Positions 1 through 5,252 of a stretch of DNA of 5,252 nucleotides are shown here, piece after piece (the stretch's first letter is position 1; the number at the start of each line of letters is the position of its first letter). The notes beneath the pieces are model-generated. The model was not told where the DNA came from, searched no databases, and saw only the letters and a list, made by a program, of their open reading frames with translations. Source of the DNA: Ilumatobacteraceae bacterium (GTDB taxonomy: Bacteria; Actinomycetota; Acidimicrobiia; Acidimicrobiales; Ilumatobacteraceae). Where the stretch lies: positions 1 to 5,252 of the forward strand of contig JAIOXC010000105.1 in NCBI GenBank assembly GCA_021741795.1. Direction: 5' to 3'. Position numbers and translations under genes: made by a program.

Positions 1-858
1 GCATTCGCTGGCGCACTTGATGACGATGTTGATGTTCAGACGTATAAAGAACGGTATGGAACATCGACACCATCTGAACAGCAGCGCCTTGGTTATCAAT
101 CGATGACGACTGCCAAACAGATTGCCGAATATGTTGCATATTCACGTCTGGGTCTAGAAGCATCTTTTGTGTATGGAGACATCATTGTTGAAGAACTCGT
201 GTGCCTCGATAGTCCTGGGCCGCTCAGTGGATGCAAACAATTACAACTCGGTGACACCATTACCGCATTGGACGGAGAGCCAACACCTACATTGCTTGAA
301 CTTTCGCCTTTGATGGCAGGTCGTGCACCGGGTGACATCGTGACACTGACAATCAAACCGGCTGATGCAACCGATAGTTCATCGGCAGGGGTGACGAAAA
401 GAGTTCAATTGATTGCTGATCCAGACACTCCAACACGAGCGATCATCGGATTCATCCCGGCTGATACGCGCACTGTAAAACTTCCGTTTGAAGTTGGGAT
501 CGACACCGACCAGATTGGTGGACCATCTGCTGGGCTCGCGTTTACGCTTGCATTGCTTGACGAATTGACGCCTGGAGACTTGATGGGTGGCGTAGAAGTT
601 GCTGCCACCGGCACAATTGAAGAAGACGAATCTGTTGGAGCAATTGGTGCACTCGCACAAAAGGCGGTTGCCGTAAAAGCTGCTGGAGCAAAGGTATTTT
701 TGGTACCAAAGGGTCAGAGCGAAGAAGAATTGACCGCCGCACGACGCGCAGTTGGGTCGTCAGTTCGCATCGAACCCGTCGCCAATTTGACCGAAGCGCT
801 TGCAATTCTCGAATCGCTTGGGGGCAGTGGCATAAGCAATGCCACAATCGAGCTCTAG
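1..858 (+). CDS. Lon-like (S16) serine protease with PDZ domain, YlbL/DdcP family; 5'-truncated
   Basis: The frame is open from base 1 to the TAG at 856-858, so these are the last 285 residues of a longer protein. YlbL-type proteins are roughly 340-360 residues with one N-terminal membrane helix, so about 60-70 residues including the anchor lie outside the window. Visible residues 1-55 are the linker before the PDZ domain. Residues about 57-138 form the PDZ domain (QLGDTITALDG core). Residues about 145-270 are the S16 domain, with catalytic Ser176 in GGPSAG (codon 526-528) and the partner Lys221 in ALAQKAVAVK (codon 661-663). LTPGDLMGG and AATGTIEEDESVGAIG are family-typical. The family is membrane-anchored with the protease outside; Bacillus YlbL/DdcP degrades the division inhibitor YneA. 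There is no Lon ATPase domain. The only two visible cysteines, 68 and 78, flank the start of the PDZ domain. The ATG at 103 is internal, not the start. Family certain; substrate unknown. Confidence 0.93.
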   Translation, partial: AFAGALDDDVDVQTYKERYGTSTPSEQQRLGYQSMTTAKQIAEYVAYSRLGLEASFVYGDIIVEELVCLDSPGPLSGCKQLQLGDTITALDGEPTPTLLELSPLMAGRAPGDIVTLTIKPADATDSSSAGVTKRVQLIADPDTPTRAIIGFIPADTRTVKLPFEVGIDTDQIGGPSAGLAFTLALLDELTPGDLMGGVEVAATGTIEEDESVGAIGALAQKAVAVKAAGAKVFLVPKGQSEEELTAARRAVGSSVRIEPVANLTEALAILESLGGSGISNATIEL

Positions 859-859
859 C

Positions 860-864
860 AAAGG
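860..864 (+). promoter_or_regulatory. weak possible ribosome binding site for the DivIVA-domain gene
   Basis: AAAGG is the only purine-rich Shine-Dalgarno-like run in the 21-base gap. It lies 15 bases before the ATG at 880, further than the usual 5-10. Because the gap is short and the genes are co-directional, translation may depend partly on ribosomes finishing the protease gene. The match is weak and could be chance. Confidence 0.25.
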
Positions 865-879
865 CGTACTCTTGTTTGC

Positions 880-2811
880 ATGGCGATTTCTTTTTCGCGC
901 CCCGACCCGTCCTCGCCGGCGGCAGTTGGCTCGGCGCAATTCACGGTCACGCGACGTGGCTTTGACACAGAAGAAGTCCGCGATTTTTTACGTAGTGTTT
1001 CAGCCGAACTAGGTCGGTTGCAAGAGCGTGAGCGCTTTTTGGAAAGCGAATTGCGTGCGATGCAAACCCGTGGCATGTCTGGACCAGGAGTGCTCGATGA
1101 AGAGACCGTGACTGCACTGCTGGGCGAAGAAACAGCGCGAGTACTCACTGTTGCACGCGAAGCCGCTGCCCAGATGCGAGTGCGTGCCGCCGAGGCAGCA
1201 GAGCGTTTGGTACGTGAAGCCAATTCGGATGCAATTCGCGTTCGCGAAGATGCCGATATTGAAACTGCACGTCGCCGCAGCGACGCCACATCTGACGTAG
1301 AAGCCGAACTTGAATTGGCTAAACAACAGGGTCGCGAGATGGTCAATGAGGCGCGCGAATATCGCGAAAAAGTGTTATCTGAACTTGCTCGCCGTCGCGA
1401 ACTGGCTCGTCAACAAATCGAACAATTGATTCATAGCCGCGACAGGTTGGTGAATGCATTTGATAGGGCCCGCCTTGCCGCCAATGACGTAGTTGGTGAC
1501 CTTGCTGAGTTTGATGATTTGTCAAACGAAGTCGCTCACGCAACCGGAATTACCAAGCCAACAAATGCGAGCAGTAACGATTTTGTTGACCACACACAGG
1601 ATCCCGAGGCCATTCCACAAAAAATTGTCGGCGCTCAGGTGATTGATGTTGTGGAAGAAGAAATAATGGAAGAGCTGGTTGCAGACGATGAGATTATTGA
1701 AGAAGTGATCATTGAAGAAGTGATCCCTGAAGAAGTAGTTGAAACAACCATCACTTCGATTCACGAAGAGCAAGTCGGTATGTCCGATCATCCGTCTACA
1801 GATGTTCCTGCTGTAGAGCGCATGGCAGAAGTAGTGCAGCTCTTTGGCAAGAAGCGTCGTGAAGCAACAATTACGTCAGTAGTTGCACCAACAACAACTC
1901 TGGAGCCAGAACCAATTGCCAAGGTTGAGACGCCGAAAATCGTTGATGTAAAACCTCAGACGTCGAAGACACCAGCAAAGACACCAGCCAAGAAATCAGT
2001 CGACGATCTGTTTGCGAGTTTGCGCAAGACATCAACCGCTGAAGTTGCGCGCACCGCTAAGCCAAAGACTGCGTCACCAGAGACAACAGAACCGAAGGCG
2101 GCTGTCCCAAAACCAAAAGCGGTAATTCCGAAGGTCGACGGATCGGTTTTCGTCCATCGTGACGAAGTGTTGGCACCAATCATTGTGACGCTGACCAGCA
2201 AAATGAAGAGAGTGCTTGCTGACGAGGAAAATGCAATGCTCACTTACCTCCAGGGCAAGAAAGCAGCCGTCGCACTTGAAAAAGTTTTGCCAGAGCCATC
2301 CATACATGTGCAGGGCTACATCGAAGCTGTTGCAGAAGATGTGATGTCTGCAGCAATGGGTGGCGCAAAAAGTTTGTCGTCAAGTTTGAAAGCAGACCTT
2401 CGTCGCAAAGTCACGTCGTCGGCAGTGATGCAGGTGATGTCAAAAAATATTGATGACGTACTCGTGCGACCACTTCGCGACCGAATTCAGCGTTGTGTCG
2501 AGCAGAGCGACGGAGATCGCGAAGAGATGTCAAAACTCATTCGCAGTGTGTACCGCGAGTGGAAGATGCAGCGTGTCGAACAACACATCGGCGACATTGC
2601 GCGCCTTGCATTTAGCCGCGGCGCATACTTAGTGCTTGATCAAGGAACATCGGTGTGCTGGATGGTTGATCCAAATGGACCACCATGTGCTGACGCCGAA
2701 GACAATTCGCTTGCAGGAGCGACTGCACTTGGAGCGGATTTCCCCACCGGTCATTCGCACCCAATTGCTCACACTGGTTGTCGCTGTTTAGTTACGCCAA
2801 TAGGCGAGTAA
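880..2811 (+). CDS. DivIVA-domain coiled-coil protein with C-terminal MuF-like (phage head morphogenesis-type) module
   Basis: This is a 643-residue cytoplasmic protein with no signal peptide or membrane helix. Residues 18-60 are a DivIVA/Wag31 N-terminal domain: FTVTRRGFDTEEVRDFL matches F-x-V-x-x-R-G-Y-D-x-x-E-V-D-x-F-L, with Arg25-Arg26 at the membrane-binding position where Bacillus DivIVA has Phe17-Arg18. Residues about 80-215 are a charged, Ala-rich coiled coil (MVNEAREYREKVLSELARRR). Residues 256-299 are strongly acidic with IEEVI repeats. Residues about 340-420 are a Lys/Pro/Thr/Ala linker. Residues about 425-550 are helical and unassigned. Residues about 550-640 resemble the phage Mu F / SPP1 gp7 domain: a helix (IRSVYREWKMQRVEQ), CWMVDPNGPPCADAEDN, FPTGHSHP, then His631-x-x-Cys634-Arg-Cys636. 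DivIVA proteins usually have about 160-300 residues, so this one is unusually long. ATG 880 is the first start after the in-frame TAG at 856. The DivIVA call is firm. The MuF-like call is motif-based and its function is unknown. Confidence 0.9.
   Translation: MAISFSRPDPSSPAAVGSAQFTVTRRGFDTEEVRDFLRSVSAELGRLQERERFLESELRAMQTRGMSGPGVLDEETVTALLGEETARVLTVAREAAAQMRVRAAEAAERLVREANSDAIRVREDADIETARRRSDATSDVEAELELAKQQGREMVNEAREYREKVLSELARRRELARQQIEQLIHSRDRLVNAFDRARLAANDVVGDLAEFDDLSNEVAHATGITKPTNASSNDFVDHTQDPEAIPQKIVGAQVIDVVEEEIMEELVADDEIIEEVIIEEVIPEEVVETTITSIHEEQVGMSDHPSTDVPAVERMAEVVQLFGKKRREATITSVVAPTTTLEPEPIAKVETPKIVDVKPQTSKTPAKTPAKKSVDDLFASLRKTSTAEVARTAKPKTASPETTEPKAAVPKPKAVIPKVDGSVFVHRDEVLAPIIVTLTSKMKRVLADEENAMLTYLQGKKAAVALEKVLPEPSIHVQGYIEAVAEDVMSAAMGGAKSLSSSLKADLRRKVTSSAVMQVMSKNIDDVLVRPLRDRIQRCVEQSDGDREEMSKLIRSVYREWKMQRVEQHIGDIARLAFSRGAYLVLDQGTSVCWMVDPNGPPCADAEDNSLAGATALGADFPTGHSHPIAHTGCRCLVTPIGE
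1696..1740 (+). repeat. 15-bp in-frame tandem repeat encoding acidic IEEVI units
   Basis: ATTGAAGAAGTGATC occurs exactly twice in tandem (1696-1710 and 1711-1725), followed by a diverged third unit CCTGAAGAAGTAGTT (1726-1740). The units encode IEEVI, IEEVI and PEEVV, residues 273-287 of the DivIVA-domain protein, in the middle of an acidic tract spanning residues 256-299. The 15-base period keeps the reading frame, so copy number could vary without breaking the gene. Confidence 0.85.
1969..1992 (+). repeat. 12-bp in-frame tandem repeat encoding TPAK-TPAK
   Basis: ACACCAGCAAAG (1969-1980) is followed directly by ACACCAGCCAAG (1981-1992), one mismatch apart. They encode TPAK twice, residues 364-371, within the basic Lys/Pro/Thr/Ala linker of the DivIVA-domain protein. 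Such linkers are usually disordered. This looks like local duplication in a low-constraint spacer. Confidence 0.7.
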
Positions 2812-2818
2812 TCTTGTT

Positions 2819-2833
2819 GGGGTGCGAAACCCC
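2819..2833 (+). promoter_or_regulatory. possible start-codon hairpin for the UPF0182 gene
   Basis: GGGGT (2819-2823) can pair with ACCCC (2829-2833) across a five-base GCGAA loop. The stem includes the G and T of the proposed GTG start at 2822-2824. The upstream stop codon ends at 2811, so a ribosome finishing the DivIVA-domain gene would overlap and melt the stem. No good Shine-Dalgarno sequence precedes the GTG, which also fits translational coupling. The stem is short, has no U-tract and sits at a start codon, so it is not a terminator. It may be chance. Confidence 0.3.
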
Positions 2834-5252
2834 TCAGATTTACCACCACGCCAGCCCCGCCGATCTTCGACAGGCGGTTTTCGAATTGCTAAACCAGGTC
2901 GAAGCCGAATAGTTGCGAGTGTTCTACTCGGAGCGCTTGTCGCGCTGTTTATTTCTGGCAAGAGCATTGCTTCTTTCTACGTTGATGTGTTGTGGTTTGA
3001 TGCACTCGATAAGACAAACATCTACTGGTCGATTCTGGGAACCAAGGCTCTCCTCGGTGCAACTTTTGTAGCAGCTTTTGCTTTGATATTGATCATTAAC
3101 ATGTGGCTTGCAGATCGCATCGCGCCAGATTTCATCCCGCCATCACAAGAGGAGCGAGCACTCGCTGCCTATCGACAAATTGTGGGCAAGCGCCAATGGC
3201 TCTTGCGCATTGTTGTAGGTGTAATTCTCGGACTCATGGTGGGGTTGCCAGCAATGTCGCAATGGCAAGACTGGATGTTGTTTGTCAATCAGCAATCTTT
3301 TGGCATCAAAGATTCGCTCTTTAATCAAGATGTGAGCTTTTATGTATTTCGCTTTCCATTTCTGGGGTTTGTTGTCAACTGGCTATTTGGTGCATTGATT
3401 TTGATCACGCTTGTGACCACTGCGATGCATTACCTCAATGGCGGTATTCGACTGCAGAACCTTGGCAACAAAGTGACACCCGCAGCCAAGGCCCATCTAT
3501 CGGTGATGCTGGCCGCACTAGCGCTTGCCCGAGCTGGAGGATATTGGTTGTCGCGCTTTGATCTTTTGGGCTCGACTCGTGGTGTTGTGCAAGGTGCTAC
3601 TTATACAGATGTAAACGCCCAGCTTCCAGCCATCAATCTGATGATCTTGGTATCGATCGCGGTTGCACTGTTGTTCTTGTACAACGTGCGACTCAAGGGT
3701 TGGCGAATTCCCGTCTTGGCAACATTGATGTGGATGGTCGTTGCGATTGCAGCCGGAACTATTTATCCCGCACTCGTACAGCGTTTTTCAGTGCAGCCAG
3801 ACGTGAGCACGAAAGAACTTCCATACATTGCTACCAACTTGGAAGCAACGAAGCATGCGATGAATCTGACGGACGTGGTGCGTGAGCCACTCACGTTCGG
3901 CTCACTCAGCGCAAGCGATGTAACCGCCAATGATGCAGCACTCAAAGATGTTCGACAGCTCGACCCTTCAGAGATGCGTGACCGCTTTGCACTTGATGAA
4001 GGCAAGACTTCGTTTTACACAATTAATGATCTAGACGTGGATCGCTACGCAATTGACGGTCGATTACAGCAAGTAGTTCTTGGCGCACGAGAACTTAATA
4101 GCGCCGGAATTCCTAACCGCACGTGGGTTTCACGCCACTTGATTTATACACACGGTTGCGGAGTTGTTGCTGCACCGGCCAGCAGAGTGACAACAGATGG
4201 TCGGCCAACATATGTTGATCTTGGTATTACGCGACCGCAGTTGTATGTGGGCGAGGGTCTCAATGACTATGCACTTGTTGGAACGAAGCAAGTAGAACAA
4301 GTTTGTCCGGATTTCAAACCCGAGGCATATTCGTCGACTGGTGGAGTTGTACTGTCGTCAACATTGCGCCGTGCCGCATTTGCTGTTCATTTTGGTGAGT
4401 ACAACCTGTTTGGTTCTGGCCTCGTTACTCCAGAATCTCGTTTGATGTGGGTGCGCAATATCAAAGACCGCGTGGAGAAGATTGCTCCATTCTTGCGCTA
4501 CGACGCAGATCCGTATCCAGCAGTAGTTGATGGCAAGGTTGTTTGGATTTTGGATGCATTCACCACAACCAGTCGTTACCCAAATGGTCAGTCTGCAAAT
4601 ATTTCGCAACTCACACCAGGGTCCGGGCTCAATGCATCATTTAACTACGTGCGCAACAGTGTGAAAGCTGTGGTTGATGCGTATTCGGGTGAGATCACGA
4701 TGTATCTCGTCGACTCCAATGATCCCATTGCCGCAACATGGGGCAAAGCATTTCCTAAATTGTTTACCCCGGTTTCAAAAGCATCCGCCGACCTGGTTTC
4801 GCACTTTCGTTATCCAGAAGACCTATTTAGAGTTCAAACAAATGTCTATGGTCGATATCAGTTTGACGACGCAACATTGTTTTTCAATCGCGATGCTGCA
4901 TGGAGCGTTGCGCAAGCATCATCTACATCAGCAGACGCAGCAACGGGTGTCATCGGCGCTTCTGGAGCGGTACTTTCGCCCGACCAGATCGATGTTCAAG
5001 ACGCGAACGTTGCGCGATTTGAGCCGTATTACACAATGTTTCACGCTCCTGGCTCGTCCGATACCAACGGAACGTTCTCATTACTGCGTCCATTCGTGCC
5101 ATTCTCTTCTGATGACACACGTAAAGAGTTGCGCGCGTTCATGGTCGTATCAAGTGACCCTAAGTCATATGGAAAGATCACTGTTTATGAAGTGAATGAC
5201 CCATTGCCAGAGGGCCCTGCCACAGTTGCTGCAGAATTTGGAAGCGATCCAA
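2822..5252 (+). CDS. UPF0182 family (COG1615) multi-pass membrane protein; 3'-truncated
   Basis: The frame is open from GTG 2822 to the window end: 810 codons with no stop. Family members are about 900-1000 residues, so the C-terminal tail is missing. A basic N-terminal segment (residues 1-29) precedes seven hydrophobic segments near 30-46, 76-97, 127-145, 180-202, 224-240, 269-287 and 296-317. A large soluble domain follows, presumably extracytoplasmic. Family signatures are clear: DVSFYVFRFPF (170-180), RHLIYTHG (438-445), GGVVLSSTLRRAAFAVHFGE (507-526), TPESRLMWVRNIKDRVEKI (536-554), PFLRYDADPYPAVVDGKVVW (556-575), RNSVKAVVDAY (611-621) and RYPEDLFRVQ (663-672). GTG 2822 is chosen because an in-frame TAG lies at 2801-2803, no other start follows it upstream of the first membrane segment, and the next ATG (3101) would remove that segment. 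The gene starts 10 bases after the DivIVA-domain stop. The molecular function of UPF0182 is not established. The only two cysteines are Cys446 and Cys495. Confidence 0.93.
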   Translation, partial: MRNPSDLPPRQPRRSSTGGFRIAKPGRSRIVASVLLGALVALFISGKSIASFYVDVLWFDALDKTNIYWSILGTKALLGATFVAAFALILIINMWLADRIAPDFIPPSQEERALAAYRQIVGKRQWLLRIVVGVILGLMVGLPAMSQWQDWMLFVNQQSFGIKDSLFNQDVSFYVFRFPFLGFVVNWLFGALILITLVTTAMHYLNGGIRLQNLGNKVTPAAKAHLSVMLAALALARAGGYWLSRFDLLGSTRGVVQGATYTDVNAQLPAINLMILVSIAVALLFLYNVRLKGWRIPVLATLMWMVVAIAAGTIYPALVQRFSVQPDVSTKELPYIATNLEATKHAMNLTDVVREPLTFGSLSASDVTANDAALKDVRQLDPSEMRDRFALDEGKTSFYTINDLDVDRYAIDGRLQQVVLGARELNSAGIPNRTWVSRHLIYTHGCGVVAAPASRVTTDGRPTYVDLGITRPQLYVGEGLNDYALVGTKQVEQVCPDFKPEAYSSTGGVVLSSTLRRAAFAVHFGEYNLFGSGLVTPESRLMWVRNIKDRVEKIAPFLRYDADPYPAVVDGKVVWILDAFTTTSRYPNGQSANISQLTPGSGLNASFNYVRNSVKAVVDAYSGEITMYLVDSNDPIAATWGKAFPKLFTPVSKASADLVSHFRYPEDLFRVQTNVYGRYQFDDATLFFNRDAAWSVAQASSTSADAATGVIGASGAVLSPDQIDVQDANVARFEPYYTMFHAPGSSDTNGTFSLLRPFVPFSSDDTRKELRAFMVVSSDPKSYGKITVYEVNDPLPEGPATVAAEFGSDP

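Noticed and set aside
103..858. ATG at 103 as the start of the protease gene
   Set aside because: The frame is open to base 1 and the upstream residues fit the pre-PDZ linker of the family. Starting at 103 would also omit the membrane anchor expected for this family.
855..1346. Minus-strand ORF of 163 codons
   Set aside because: It lies antisense to the DivIVA domain and coiled coil. Its Ser/Arg-rich low-complexity translation is what antisense reading of Ala/Glu/Arg codons gives. It has no recognisable motif.
1522..1791. Minus-strand ORF rich in Phe, Asn and His
   Set aside because: It is the antisense reading of the acidic GAA/GAT repeat tract, and its composition follows from that repeat.
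2542..2811. The MuF-like region as evidence of an integrated prophage
   Set aside because: No portal, terminase, capsid or integrase gene and no attachment repeats are present. The flanking genes are chromosomal envelope families, and the module is fused in frame to a DivIVA domain.
2819..2833. Hairpin as a transcription terminator after the DivIVA-domain gene
   Set aside because: It has only five base pairs, no following T-tract, and overlaps the next start codon. The genes look co-transcribed.
4674..5195. Plus-strand ORF of 173 codons in another frame
   Set aside because: It is fully inside the UPF0182 gene, whose own frame carries strong family motifs (RNSVKAVVDAY, RYPEDLFRVQ). The alternative frame shows no family-like sequence.

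Overview
The window holds three co-directional, tightly packed genes on the + strand, probably one operon from an actinobacterium. The order is a Lon-like PDZ/S16 protease (5' end outside the window), a long DivIVA-domain protein, and a UPF0182 family multi-pass membrane protein (3' end outside the window). The actinobacterial assignment rests on the protease/UPF0182 pairing, which I recall from Mycobacterium tuberculosis as Rv3194c/Rv3193c, and on the basic K/R-R-G-Y/F-D form of the DivIVA signature. By eye the base composition is near 50% G+C, low for the phylum, and codon choice is mixed at third positions. This would fit an aquatic lineage such as Acidimicrobiia (Ilumatobacter relatives), but that placement is a guess.

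Layout. Bases 1-858 encode the last 285 residues of the protease: a membrane-proximal linker, a PDZ domain and a Ser/Lys dyad S16 domain. After a 21-base gap, bases 880-2811 encode a 643-residue protein. It has an N-terminal DivIVA domain, a long coiled coil, an acidic repeat tract, a Lys/Pro/Thr/Ala linker, a helical region, and a C-terminal module that looks like the phage Mu F / SPP1 gp7 'head morphogenesis' domain ending in H-x-x-C-R-C. After a 10-base gap, a GTG-initiated frame runs from 2822 to the window end (810 codons). It encodes the UPF0182 protein: seven predicted membrane helices and a large, presumably extracytoplasmic domain.

There is no gene-free stretch longer than 21 bases. 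I see no RNA gene, mobile element, CRISPR array, terminator or convincing promoter.

How the genes may work together is inference. The protease family is anchored outside the membrane; its Bacillus member YlbL/DdcP removes a cell-division inhibitor. DivIVA proteins mark the pole and septum from the cytoplasmic face. UPF0182 proteins are membrane proteins of unknown role. The set therefore suggests an envelope or division function. The strongest candidate for something undescribed is the middle gene, which joins a cell-pole/division targeting domain to a phage-type MuF-like module.
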